Of a stretch of 64,000 nt of DNA, positions 46,562 through 55,687 are shown one piece after another. The translations under genes and the position numbers were made by a program. Positions within the stretch are counted from its first letter, which is position 1. The number at the start of each line of letters is the position of its first letter. Source of the DNA: an uncultured Dorea sp. (lineage in GTDB: Bacteria > Bacillota > Clostridia > Lachnospirales > Lachnospiraceae). Where the stretch lies: the NCBI GenBank assembly GCA_910584265.1, contig CAJTZE010000008.1, positions 1 to 64,000 of the forward strand. The letters are read 5' to 3'. The notes under the pieces are model-generated. The model searched no databases. It saw only the letters and a program-made list of their open reading frames with translations, and had not been told where the DNA came from.

Positions 46562-47281
46562 ATGGAACAGAAGAGAAAGAGGAAGTCTCTGGGGGTTATC
46601 GGCGGGATGGGTCCGGAGGCAACCAGCTATTACTACGAAAATGTGATTGCCCATACGGCCGCCTCCTGCGACCAGGAGCACATTGATATGGTGATCTTAA
46701 GCCATGCCGCTATGCCGGACCGTACAGAAGCGATCATGACCGGCAGCGGCGAGCACTTGATCAATATGCTGTGTAATGACGCAAGAACACTGGAATCACT
46801 GGGAGTGTCCAATATTGCGGTTACCTGTAATACCTCCCATTATTTTTATGGCCAGATACAGAAGGCGGTAAAGATTCCGGTTATCCATATGATACAGGAA
46901 AGCGTGGCTTATGCAGTACGGGATTTTGAGAACGTGAAGCGTGTGGGCATCATGGCGACAGACGGAACGATTAACTCCAAGATTTACCACAAGGCCTGCC
47001 GGAAGGCGGGAGTAACGCCGGTGAAGCCATCTGAGGAGCGCCAGAGGGATGTGATGTCTCTGATCTATGATGACGTTAAGGCAGGAAAACCAGGAGACAG
47101 GCGGAAGTTCGACCGGGTGGTCAGTGAGTTTATGAGGAAAGGCTGCGATGTAATTATACTTGCATGTACAGAATTATCTGTATTTAAGGGCAAACATGAT
47201 GTACCGTCTATCTGTTTGGATGCAATGGATGTGCTGGTGAAGGAATCCATCCTTCGTTCGGATGCGGAATATAAGGAATAA
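46562..47281 (+). CDS. Aspartate/glutamate racemase family protein
   Basis: 239 residues, PLP-independent two-cysteine racemase. The N-terminal GVIGGMGPEATSYYYENVI is of the aspartate racemase (RacD/YgeA) branch rather than MurI. Both catalytic cysteines are present: C89 in AVTCNTSHYF and C202 in ILACTELSVF. It lies between an ATP-grasp ligase and a Mur ligase, so it probably makes a D-amino acid (D-Asp is the favoured guess) for wall-precursor assembly. The ribosome site is AAGGGGATTCT, 10 bp from the ligase stop. Confidence 0.88.
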   Translation: MEQKRKRKSLGVIGGMGPEATSYYYENVIAHTAASCDQEHIDMVILSHAAMPDRTEAIMTGSGEHLINMLCNDARTLESLGVSNIAVTCNTSHYFYGQIQKAVKIPVIHMIQESVAYAVRDFENVKRVGIMATDGTINSKIYHKACRKAGVTPVKPSEERQRDVMSLIYDDVKAGKPGDRRKFDRVVSEFMRKGCDVIILACTELSVFKGKHDVPSICLDAMDVLVKESILRSDAEYKE

Positions 47282-47332
47282 ATTGCGGCATAATGCGAAA
47301 CTGGAATTGAGAAGGATAAGGGAGAGCGTAAG

Positions 47333-48856
47333 ATGGCTGAGATGAGATATTATACGATTGGAGAATTTGCGGAGCTTTTAAAAAGCCGGGGCATGCTGGC
47401 GGAATGTGAGCTGTATGGAAAGGAGGGGACGGTGATCCGTCTTCTTACCTATGATTCCAGGGAAGTGGAAGCGGATACGATGTTTATCTGTAAGGGTGCG
47501 GCATTTAAGCCGGTATATCTGCGTAATTCTGTGGAGCAGGGGGCAGTCTGCTATGTCAGCGGAAAGAAGTATGAGCTGGAAGAAGAGGTGCCGTATCTTG
47601 TGGTGAAGGATATCCGGGAGGCAATGCCGGTGCTTGCGAATTTTTTCTATAATAATCCATGGGAAGATTTGAAGGTTACCGGTGTAGGAGGCACGAAAGG
47701 AAAATCCACATCGGTGTACTATATGAAGGCAATTGTGGATGATTATCTGAAGGCACAGAACAAAATAGACAGCGCTGTGATTTCATCTATTGATATATAT
47801 GACGGCAAGTCAAAGGTGGAGTCTCATATCACCACGCCGGAGGCGGTGGAGCTGCAGAGGCATTTCCGCAATGCGCTGGACTGCGGGATGGAGTATGTGC
47901 AGATGGAGATTTCTTCGCAGGCATTGAAATACAACAGGGTAGATGGTATGATGTTTGATGTGGCGGTTTTTCTGAATATTTCAGAGGATCACATCAGTCC
48001 GATCGAGCATGTGGACTTTGAGGATTATTTCACATCGAAGATGCGGATGTTTGCCCAGACAAAGACGGCCGCGGTCAATCTGGATGCGGATTATATTGAC
48101 CGGATCCTTGGGGCTGCAGAGGCCGCAGAGGAAGTCATCACATTCAGTACACAGGATGAGAAGGCGGACTTCTATGCTTATGAGATACATAAGGATGGGC
48201 AGAACACTAGATTTAAGGTGAGATGTACAGAGTTTGATGAGGAATTTATGCTTACAATGCCGGGGCTCTTTAATGTGGAGAATGCACTAGGCGTAATCGT
48301 GGCGGCAGTGAAGCTGGGCATTCCGAAGGAATATATCCATTCGGGGCTTTTAAGGGCACGTTCCAATGGAAGGATGGAGCTCTACGCAAGTGAGGATAAG
48401 AAGATTCTTGCAATTGTGGACTACGCCCATAATAAGCTGAGCTTTGAGAAGCTGTTTTCCTCTATGAGAGAGGAGTATCCGGACTACGGAATCACGGCTG
48501 TTTTCGGCTGTCCGGGAAAGAAGGCGCTGACGAGGAGAAGAGATCTGGGAACCGTGGCAGGGCAGTATGCAAAGAAGGTGTATCTTGCGGCGGAGGATCC
48601 GGGATATGAGCCGGTGGAGGATATTTCCAGAGATATTGCACAGTACGTAGAGGCTGAAGGGTGCCCCTATGAGATGATCGAGGACCGGGGAGATGCAATT
48701 AAGGCTGCAATTGAATCGGCGGAGGGAAAGACTCTTCTCCTGATTACCGGGAAGGGCGGAGAGACCAGACAGAAGTATGGAAGCGATTATCTGGACTGTC
48801 CGTCGGATGTGGAGTACGTGTTGAGATATTTGGATGAATATAACAAAAGACAGTAG
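47333..48856 (+). CDS. Mur ligase family protein, MurE-like, without the DNPR motif
   Basis: 507 residues with full Mur ligase architecture: UDP-sugar-binding domain (1-110), central ATPase with P-loop GVGGTKGKST (117-126), STPE-like ITTPEAVE, carbamoyl-lysine candidate in DYFTSKMRMF, HNKLSFEKL, and the C-terminal domain. The amino-acid-specificity site reads EDPG at 421-424 where meso-diaminopimelate ligases have DNPR, and GKGGE replaces GKGHE. It therefore should not add meso-DAP; lysine-type or another amino acid is possible. A second, DNPR-bearing MurE lies 0.9 kb downstream. GGGAGAGC precedes the ATG. Confidence 0.85.
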   Translation: MAEMRYYTIGEFAELLKSRGMLAECELYGKEGTVIRLLTYDSREVEADTMFICKGAAFKPVYLRNSVEQGAVCYVSGKKYELEEEVPYLVVKDIREAMPVLANFFYNNPWEDLKVTGVGGTKGKSTSVYYMKAIVDDYLKAQNKIDSAVISSIDIYDGKSKVESHITTPEAVELQRHFRNALDCGMEYVQMEISSQALKYNRVDGMMFDVAVFLNISEDHISPIEHVDFEDYFTSKMRMFAQTKTAAVNLDADYIDRILGAAEAAEEVITFSTQDEKADFYAYEIHKDGQNTRFKVRCTEFDEEFMLTMPGLFNVENALGVIVAAVKLGIPKEYIHSGLLRARSNGRMELYASEDKKILAIVDYAHNKLSFEKLFSSMREEYPDYGITAVFGCPGKKALTRRRDLGTVAGQYAKKVYLAAEDPGYEPVEDISRDIAQYVEAEGCPYEMIEDRGDAIKAAIESAEGKTLLLITGKGGETRQKYGSDYLDCPSDVEYVLRYLDEYNKRQ

Positions 48857-48869
48857 TTTTTTTTAGAAC

Positions 48870-48898
48870 TTGACATGAAAGCCGGCGCAGATTATGTT
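48870..48898 (+). promoter_or_regulatory. Promoter of the lipoprotein gene
   Basis: TTGACA (48870-48875), a 17-bp spacer and TATGTT (48893-48898). Confidence 0.65.
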
Positions 48899-48918
48899 CA
48901 ATTAAGGAGGGACAGGCT

Positions 48919-49530
48919 ATGAAGAAAATATTGGCGGCCGTTTTGGCCGGTGTGATGCTGCTGTCTGCGGCATGCGGGGCGGAGGATCTTGACGCTTCCG
49001 GGTATGTGCAGGGATTACTGGATGCCCAGCTTCGGGGAGAATACACGGCATATGCAGAGGATATAGGCGAGAGCGAGGAATCTGTGAAAGAGGAGATCGA
49101 AGCACAGAACAGGCAGGACATAGAGGATATGGTGACGGTACTCGGACTTACCCCGACAGAGGAGGAGCTTCAGGAATTTGTCGATTTGATCGAGGACGGA
49201 TTTAAGAAGATAGAGTATACGGTAAAAGAAGCAGTAAAGGACGATAACGGCAATTATACGGTGGATGTGGAGGTGACACCGGTGGGGCTTCTGGATTCGG
49301 TAAATGAGATACTGGCTCAGAAGCTTCAGGGAGAAGCTGTGGTAGATGAGAGCGGGTATATGACAGTATTTAATGAGGCGGTCAAAGAAAGCATAGAGCA
49401 GGCCGCAGTCTATGAGAAGGAGACGGTTACGTTAAATATCACCTACACGGAGGATGGCAATAACCGCGTCTATTCAGCAAATGAGAGCGATCTGGCGGAT
49501 TTGATCACAATTGCGGTCCATCAGCAGTAA
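48919..49530 (+). CDS. Predicted lipoprotein of unknown function
   Basis: 203 residues. A lipobox LSAAC with Cys19 follows a short signal peptide, so the mature protein should be anchored on the outer face of the membrane. The rest is acidic and helical near the start (EEIEAQNRQDIEDMV), then two to three beta-rich segments that resemble a DUF5105-like fold, as in clostridial lipoproteins of unknown role. AAGGAGGG precedes the ATG. It has its own promoter and terminator, so it is transcribed on its own between two Mur ligase genes. Confidence 0.75.
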   Translation: MKKILAAVLAGVMLLSAACGAEDLDASGYVQGLLDAQLRGEYTAYAEDIGESEESVKEEIEAQNRQDIEDMVTVLGLTPTEEELQEFVDLIEDGFKKIEYTVKEAVKDDNGNYTVDVEVTPVGLLDSVNEILAQKLQGEAVVDESGYMTVFNEAVKESIEQAAVYEKETVTLNITYTEDGNNRVYSANESDLADLITIAVHQQ

Positions 49531-49540
49531 GCGGAAACAC

Positions 49541-49575
49541 CAGGCGGAGAGGGATTTCTTCTCCGCTTTTAATAT
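49541..49575 (+). terminator. Terminator after the lipoprotein gene
   Basis: GGCGGAGA and TCTCCGC pair around a short loop, followed by TTTT. The 170 bp from here to the next gene hold no other feature that I can support. Confidence 0.7.
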
Positions 49576-49746
49576 GTAGTGAATGTTGTCCATACCATGA
49601 TTCTCAGGCTCAGACCGCCCCGTACGGACAGTATCAATCATACCAATATGCAAAACAGAGCGCTTTTTGGCAGATGGAAACTGTTGACGGGTTCCGCTGT
49701 TTATGTGAAAATAATAGATAAGGCTTATTCTTAAGGAGCTGTCAAA

Positions 49747-51288
49747 ATGAAGCTTTCACATCTTCTGAGACAGGTTACTTACCGAGTGGTGAAAGGTACG
49801 AAGGATATCGAGATCCGGGCGCTCCGGTGCGATTCAAGGCTGGTGGAAAAGGGGGATGTGTTTGTCTGCATCAAGGGATATGAGACAGACGGGCACCGGC
49901 ATCTCTCCGAGGCTTCCGAAAGGGGCGCATCGGCTGTGGTGGTGCAGGAAAGCTGTCCGAGATGCAGGGGGTGTACGCCGTGCTCTGGGCGCTGTGCATC
50001 TATAGAAGGGCTCGCGGTAATCAGTACGGCGGATACCCGCAGGGCTCTTGCGAAGATGGCCGCGGCTTATTATGGATATCCGGCAGAGGAGCTTCGGATC
50101 ATCGGAATTACCGGGACGAAGGGGAAGACGACGACGGCTTATTTGATCCGGGAGGGCCTTTTGGCGGCTGGACACCGGACAGGGCTGATCGGCACGGTAC
50201 AGATCGATACCGGGAAGCGGGTCTTATCCTGCGGTAATACGACGCCGGAGTCCCTGCATATTCAGGAGTATCTGCGGGAAATGGCAGATAACGGCTGCGA
50301 CAGTGTGGTGATGGAGGTGTCGTCCCAGGCGCTGAAACTTCAGCGGACGGCGGGGATATTTTTTGCGGCGGGCGTATTTACCAATCTGGGAAGAGACCAT
50401 ATCGGACCCGGCGAGCATGCAGATATGGAGGAATATCTGCAGTGCAAGAGAAGGCTGTTTTTCCAGTGCGGGATCGCGGCCGGCAATGCGGATGATGCCT
50501 GTCTGGCCAGAATATGGAAGGGTACGCCCTGCAGGAAGGTTACCTACGGCATTGTCCCATGGGAGAGTAAAGACCAGAGGGGAGGGCGCGGACCGGCAGG
50601 CAGATGTATGCCGGATTATGCGGCATCGGAGATTATATATACGGATGACGGGGATGTGCTGGGAGTCGGCTGCCGTGTACGGGGCTTGGCGGCGGGAGAG
50701 CTGAGGCTTAGTATGCCGGGGCTGTTCAATATATATAACGGACTGGCCGCGGCGGCGGTCCTTGGAAGCCTTGGAATACCGGAAAGTGTGATGTTTCAAG
50801 CTTTTGAAAAGGTTCGGGTGCCCGGCAGGATGGAGGCCGTGCCGTCCCCAAAGGACTGCCGTGTCCTGATCGATTATGCCCACAATGCCATGAGCCTTGC
50901 GCAGAGCTTAAAGACCCTTAAGAATTATCATCCGGCGCGTCTGGTGGTGATCTTTGGGTGCGGCGGGAACCGTTCCAGAGAGCGGAGATTTGCGATGGGC
51001 GAAACTGCCGGGACGTATGCGGATTTTACGATCATAACCACGGATAATCCCAGATTTGAACCGCCGCAGGACATTATTGCTGATATTGAATGCGGAATCA
51101 GGCGGACGGACGGCAGATATATTATAATAGATGACAGACAGGAAGCGGTAGGCTGCGCGGTCAGGATGAGGGAACCGGGAGATGTGATCCTGATCGCAGG
51201 AAAGGGACATGAGACCTATCAGGAAATACAGGGCGTCCGGTATCCGATGGACGATAGAGAACTGGTGAGAAAATGTACGCAGATATAA
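49747..51288 (+). CDS. murE: UDP-MurNAc-tripeptide synthetase, meso-DAP type (MurE)
   Basis: 513 residues. Adds meso-diaminopimelate to UDP-MurNAc-L-Ala-D-Glu. P-loop GITGTKGKTTTAY (120-132), NTTPESL, HNAMSLAQ, FGCGGNRSRERRFAMGE, the DAP-specificity motif DNPR at 433-436, and GKGHETYQ all fit. An unusual Cys-rich insert (C70, C73, C76, C79, C83) lies in the first domain, where relatives have a plain loop. AAGGAGCTG precedes the ATG. It overlaps priA by 16 nt. The enzyme would act in the same pathway as the EDPG paralog upstream. Confidence 0.9.
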   Translation: MKLSHLLRQVTYRVVKGTKDIEIRALRCDSRLVEKGDVFVCIKGYETDGHRHLSEASERGASAVVVQESCPRCRGCTPCSGRCASIEGLAVISTADTRRALAKMAAAYYGYPAEELRIIGITGTKGKTTTAYLIREGLLAAGHRTGLIGTVQIDTGKRVLSCGNTTPESLHIQEYLREMADNGCDSVVMEVSSQALKLQRTAGIFFAAGVFTNLGRDHIGPGEHADMEEYLQCKRRLFFQCGIAAGNADDACLARIWKGTPCRKVTYGIVPWESKDQRGGRGPAGRCMPDYAASEIIYTDDGDVLGVGCRVRGLAAGELRLSMPGLFNIYNGLAAAAVLGSLGIPESVMFQAFEKVRVPGRMEAVPSPKDCRVLIDYAHNAMSLAQSLKTLKNYHPARLVVIFGCGGNRSRERRFAMGETAGTYADFTIITTDNPRFEPPQDIIADIECGIRRTDGRYIIIDDRQEAVGCAVRMREPGDVILIAGKGHETYQEIQGVRYPMDDRELVRKCTQI

Positions 51289-53498
51289 TCATAGACATTA
51301 CACATGAAAAATTAGATAAGATATTTCAATATCGGATCCCGGAATTTCTGGAAGGGGAGCTTGAGATTGGAATGGAAGTGATCGTACCCTTTGGAAGAGG
51401 TTCGAGAGAGACCCGCGGCTATGTGGTTGGATTTTCAAAGCAGGCAGACTATGCAGAGGATAAGATAAAGGAGATTTTCAGGCGGGCAGAGGACGGCATG
51501 GCGATCGAGGCGAAGCTGGTGAAGCTTGCCGCATGGATGCGGGAGTCCTACGGCGGGACGATGATACAGGCGCTGAAGACAGTCCTGCCCATCAAACGCA
51601 GAGAGCGGGAACAGCAGAAGAGGAAGCTGGTCTGCCTTTTGGAGGAAACCAAAGGCCGGGAGCGTCTGGAGTTTTATTTGAGTAAGAACCAGAAGGCAAG
51701 AGCAAGGCTGATGGCGGCGCTTCTGGATGAGAGAGAGCTGGATTACGGCCTGGTGACAAAGAAGCTTCATATAACGGCGGATGTGGTACGGGCGCTGCAG
51801 GAACAGGGCGTGCTTGCAGTGGAGTCTGAAAGGGTTTACCGCAATCCGGTCATCGTTCAGGAGGAACGTTCAGGAGAGATTTCGTATACGCCCCAGCAGC
51901 AGGAAGCAATCCGGATTTTTGCTGAGGACTATGGACAGGAGCAGTATCAGACCTATCTGATCCATGGCATCACCGGAAGCGGCAAGACGGAGGTGTATAT
52001 GGAAATGATACGGAATGTGGCCGCGAAGGGCAGGCAGGCTATCGTGCTGATCCCGGAGATTGCCCTGACCTACCAGACAGTGATGCGGTTTTACCGGAAA
52101 TTCGGTGACCGGGTCTCGATCATGAATTCCAGAATGTCTGCCGGGGAACGCTATGATCAGATGCAGAGGGCGGCAGGCGGAGAGATTGATGTGATGATAG
52201 GACCCAGGTCTGCCTTGTTTACGCCATTTCCGAATCTCGGACTGATCGTAATTGACGAGGAGCATGAGAACAGCTATAAGAGTGAACAGGTGCCCAGATA
52301 CCATGCCCGTGAGACAGCGGCCGTGCGAGCGGAGCTGGAGCATGCGAGTCTGGTGCTGGGATCCGCCACTCCCTCTCTGGAAAGCTATTACCGGTGTCAG
52401 ACAGGAGAATACCGCTTGCTTGAGCTTACCAGACGGGCGGGCAGGCAGCCGCTTCCGGCCGTGTATACTGCAGATATGCGGCAGGAGCTGGCGGGGGGGA
52501 ACCGCTCAATTTTCAGCGATATCCTTCACGATAAGCTGAAGGAGCGGCTGGAGAGAAAGGAACAGAGTATGTTGTTCTTGAACCGCAGGGGTTATGCGGG
52601 ATTTATCTCCTGCCGGTCCTGCGGCTATGTGGTCAGGTGTCCCCATTGTGATGTGTCTCTGTCGGCCCATAACAATGGGAAGCTGATCTGCCATTACTGC
52701 GGCCATGAGGAGAGGAACGTACAGGTCTGTCCTTCCTGTGGCTCTAAGCATATCGGCGGCTTTAAAGCGGGAACCCAGCAGATTGAGGAGCTGGTAAAAC
52801 GGGAGTTTCCATCGGCGGCGGTGCTTAGGATGGATCTGGATACCACAAGAAAGAAGGACGGATACGAGAAGATCCTGTCGGCATTTGCCCATGAGGAGGC
52901 AGATATTTTGATCGGAACCCAGATGATCGTGAAGGGACATGATTTCCCCGGGGTTACGTTAGTAGGGATCCTGGCGGCGGACATGTCGCTGTATTCCAGC
53001 GATTACCGGGCGGGAGAACGGACCTTTCAGCTGCTTGTACAGGCGGCAGGAAGAGCCGGACGCGGCAGGAAGGGCGGAGAGGTGGTCATCCAGACCTACA
53101 GCCCGGAGCATTACAGTATCCAGACGGCGGCCAGACAGGATTATACGGCGTTTTATAACGAGGAGATTGCTTTCCGGAAGCTGATGGGATATCCGCCGGC
53201 GGAGAACCTGCTGGCGGTGCTTATGACAGGAAAGGAAGAGGAGTATCTGGAAATGGCGGCGGGCTATCTGAAGGCCTATGCAGTGCGCATGGCAGGTGAA
53301 ACGGTGGGAATCATCGGCCCGGCTTCGCCCTATGTAGGCAAGGTAAGCGATGTTTACCGCAAGATTCTCTACCTAAAATGCCCGAAATATGGTATGCTGA
53401 TAAAAGTGAAAAATTATCTGGAGCAGTATATCCAGATTAATCCGGGTTTTCAGACACTGAAAATTCAGTTTGATTTTAACCCGATGAATATATTTTAA
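51273..53498 (+). CDS. priA: Primosomal helicase PriA
   Basis: Restarts stalled replication forks as a 3'-5' helicase that loads the primosome. 741 residues: N-terminal DNA-binding domain, helicase Walker A GITGSGKTEVYM, DEEH box (IVIDEEHENSYK), a zinc region with eight cysteines (CRSCGYVVRCPHCD... to CPSCGSK), and helicase motifs V-VI (GRAGRG). It starts inside the end of murE (16-nt overlap) and begins the long conserved operon that reaches thiN. Confidence 0.95.
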   Translation: MYADIIIDITHEKLDKIFQYRIPEFLEGELEIGMEVIVPFGRGSRETRGYVVGFSKQADYAEDKIKEIFRRAEDGMAIEAKLVKLAAWMRESYGGTMIQALKTVLPIKRREREQQKRKLVCLLEETKGRERLEFYLSKNQKARARLMAALLDERELDYGLVTKKLHITADVVRALQEQGVLAVESERVYRNPVIVQEERSGEISYTPQQQEAIRIFAEDYGQEQYQTYLIHGITGSGKTEVYMEMIRNVAAKGRQAIVLIPEIALTYQTVMRFYRKFGDRVSIMNSRMSAGERYDQMQRAAGGEIDVMIGPRSALFTPFPNLGLIVIDEEHENSYKSEQVPRYHARETAAVRAELEHASLVLGSATPSLESYYRCQTGEYRLLELTRRAGRQPLPAVYTADMRQELAGGNRSIFSDILHDKLKERLERKEQSMLFLNRRGYAGFISCRSCGYVVRCPHCDVSLSAHNNGKLICHYCGHEERNVQVCPSCGSKHIGGFKAGTQQIEELVKREFPSAAVLRMDLDTTRKKDGYEKILSAFAHEEADILIGTQMIVKGHDFPGVTLVGILAADMSLYSSDYRAGERTFQLLVQAAGRAGRGRKGGEVVIQTYSPEHYSIQTAARQDYTAFYNEEIAFRKLMGYPPAENLLAVLMTGKEEEYLEMAAGYLKAYAVRMAGETVGIIGPASPYVGKVSDVYRKILYLKCPKYGMLIKVKNYLEQYIQINPGFQTLKIQFDFNPMNIF

Positions 53499-53525
53499 CT
53501 GTATGAGGAGAGGAGAATTTGCATA

Positions 53526-53999
53526 ATGGCACTAAGAGAGATTCGGCTAATGGGAGATGAGATTCTTACCAAACCGTGTAAAGAAGTAACAAAGATGACA
53601 ATCCGCACGAAGATCCTGATCAATGATATGCTGGATACCATGTATGAGTCACAGGGAGTAGGGCTTGCGGCTCCCCAGGTGGGGATACTCAAACGGATCG
53701 TTGTGATCGACATAGGGGATGGACCGATCGTTATGGTTAACCCGGAGATTTTGGAGAGCTCCGGCGAACAGACCGGAAATGAAGGGTGTCTGAGCCTTCC
53801 GGGCAAGGCAGGCACCGTTACCCGGCCCATGTATGTAAAAGTGAAGGCCTTTGATCAGAATATGAAGCCGGTCATTCTGGAGGGAGAGGAGCTTCTTGCG
53901 CGGGCTATGTGCCATGAGATCGACCATCTGGAAGGGCGCATGTATGTGGAGCTTGCCGAGGGACCGCTCTTTGACGCAGAGAATGAGGAGGAAGAATAG
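53526..53999 (+). CDS. def: Peptide deformylase
   Basis: Removes the formyl group from new proteins. 157 residues, full length. The three metal-enzyme motifs are present: GVGLAAPQVG, EGCLSLPG and HEIDHLEG with the two metal histidines and catalytic Glu. GAGGAGAGG precedes the ATG. It abuts fmt, which adds the formyl group to initiator Met-tRNA, with no gap, a conserved pair. Confidence 0.96.
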   Translation: MALREIRLMGDEILTKPCKEVTKMTIRTKILINDMLDTMYESQGVGLAAPQVGILKRIVVIDIGDGPIVMVNPEILESSGEQTGNEGCLSLPGKAGTVTRPMYVKVKAFDQNMKPVILEGEELLARAMCHEIDHLEGRMYVELAEGPLFDAENEEEE

Positions 54000-54929
54000 A
54001 TGAAGATTATTTTCATGGGAACGCCGGAATTTTCCGTAGGGACACTGGAAGCGCTTCTTCGTGCAGGGCATGAGGCAGTCCTTGTGGTGACGCAGCCGGA
54101 TAAGCCGAAGGGCCGGGGGAAAGCGGTTGTCTGCTCTCCGGTGAAGGAGGCGGCTCTTGCCCATGGGATTCCGGTATTCCAGCCCCGCAGGATCAGAGAA
54201 CCGGAGGCGGTTTCGGAGCTTCAAAAATATGAGGCGGATGTGATGGTTGTGGTTGCTTTTGGACAGATTCTTCCAAAGGAGATTCTTACTATGACCAGAT
54301 ACGGCTGTATCAATGTGCATGCCTCCCTGCTTCCCAAATACCGGGGAGCGGCGCCGATCCAGTGGGCAGTGATCCAAGGAGAACGGGTCAGCGGCGTAAC
54401 TACCATGCAGATGGATGAAGGGCTGGATACAGGGGACATGATCCAGAAGACGGAGATCGTGCTGGATGAGAAGGAAACCGGAGGAAGCCTTCATGACAAG
54501 CTGGCGGAGGCAGGCGCGGTGCTGTGCGTGGAGACGCTGGAAAAGATAGAGAACGGGACGGCGGTATTTACCAGGCAGGGGGAGAGCCCCACGGTCTATG
54601 CGGGAATGCTGGATAAAAAAATGGGAAATATTGACTGGAGCAGGCCTGCAGAAGAAATTGAGCGGCTGATCAGAGGTTTGAATCCATGGCCCAGTGCATA
54701 TACTATGTGGGACGGCAGGGTGATGAAGCTCTGGGAGGCAGAGGTGATACAGGAGGATTCCGGCAGGGAGCCGGGAACGATCGTCCATGTGGATAAGAAG
54801 ACATTCCGTGTACAGACCGGGAAGGGAGAGCTTCAGGTTCTTGCCCTGCAGCTTCCGGGGAAGAAGCGGATGGAGGCGGATGCGTTCCTGCGGGGATACC
54901 ATCTGGAGGAAGGTCTGATCCTTGGATAG
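54000..54929 (+). CDS. fmt: Methionyl-tRNA formyltransferase
   Basis: Formylates initiator Met-tRNA with 10-formyl-THF. 309 residues: N-terminal catalytic domain with MGTPEFSVGTLEAL, the NVHASLLPKYRGAAPIQWA catalytic stretch (Asn, His, and a following Asp in MDEGLDTGDM), and a C-terminal tRNA-binding domain (IRGLNPWPSAYT). The ATG follows the def stop directly, with AGGAGGAAG inside def as its ribosome site. Confidence 0.96.
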   Translation: MKIIFMGTPEFSVGTLEALLRAGHEAVLVVTQPDKPKGRGKAVVCSPVKEAALAHGIPVFQPRRIREPEAVSELQKYEADVMVVVAFGQILPKEILTMTRYGCINVHASLLPKYRGAAPIQWAVIQGERVSGVTTMQMDEGLDTGDMIQKTEIVLDEKETGGSLHDKLAEAGAVLCVETLEKIENGTAVFTRQGESPTVYAGMLDKKMGNIDWSRPAEEIERLIRGLNPWPSAYTMWDGRVMKLWEAEVIQEDSGREPGTIVHVDKKTFRVQTGKGELQVLALQLPGKKRMEADAFLRGYHLEEGLILG

Positions 54930-54970
54930 AATGAAACAGGAAATAACAATTCACGGCGGAGGTGCAGGAT

Positions 54971-55675
54971 ATGTATTACGGATTTGGGTTTGATCCTACC
55001 TATATACTTGTATTGATCGGTGTCGTTATCTGCATGGCGGCATCGGCGAAGATGAACGCGGCATTTCGGAAATATGCACGCATTCAGAGCCATAACCAGA
55101 TGACCGGGCGCGAGGCGGCGGAACGGATCTTAAGAAGCCAGGGGATCTATGATGTGAGAGTGGAGCATATACCGGGGAACCTGACGGATCACTATGATCC
55201 CAGAAATAAGGTGCTACGCTTATCAGATGCGGTTTATAATGCGTCATCGGTGGCCGCTGTGGGAGTGGCGGCACATGAGTGCGGACATGCACTTCAGCAT
55301 GCAAAGGGCTATGCACCGCTGTCAGTCCGCAGTTCGCTTGTCCCTATCGCGAATTTCGGAAGCAGTATTGCATGGCCGCTGATCATTTTTGGTTTGTTTA
55401 TACGTGGAGATATGTCCGCAATGCTTTTGAATCTGGGCATCCTTGCGTTTTCTCTGGCAGTTTTGTTTCAGATTGTCACGCTCCCGGTAGAGTTTAATGC
55501 GTCCGGCCGTGCGTTAAAGCTGTTAAAAAATAACGGGATGCTGTACGAGTCAGAGGTGAGGGATGTGAGGAAGGTGCTGAGTGCGGCGGCTCTTACCTAT
55601 GTGGCAGGTGCGGCTTCGGCAGTCCTGCAGCTTCTGAGAATCCTGATCCTTGCCGGAGGAAGACGCGATGATTAA
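54971..55675 (+). CDS. Membrane zinc metallopeptidase (YugP family)
   Basis: 234 residues, PF04298-type peptidase. The zinc motif HECGH (102-106) fits HExxH. An N-terminal helix (about 10-26) and three more hydrophobic segments (near 125, 150 and 215) make it an integral membrane protein. Substrate unknown. A GTG at 54962 is possible, but CGGAGGT places the ATG at 54971. Commonly found between fmt and rsmB in Clostridia. Confidence 0.9.
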   Translation: MYYGFGFDPTYILVLIGVVICMAASAKMNAAFRKYARIQSHNQMTGREAAERILRSQGIYDVRVEHIPGNLTDHYDPRNKVLRLSDAVYNASSVAAVGVAAHECGHALQHAKGYAPLSVRSSLVPIANFGSSIAWPLIIFGLFIRGDMSAMLLNLGILAFSLAVLFQIVTLPVEFNASGRALKLLKNNGMLYESEVRDVRKVLSAAALTYVAGAASAVLQLLRILILAGGRRDD

Positions 55676-55687
55676 GAGGGATGCTGT

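Noticed and set aside
49576..49746. Possible regulatory leader before murE
   Set aside because: A TTGACG is present near 49684, but no -10 at proper spacing and no convincing fold.
47333..51288. Recent tandem duplication of murE
   Set aside because: The two proteins differ in all specificity motifs and share little local identity, so they are old paralogs.
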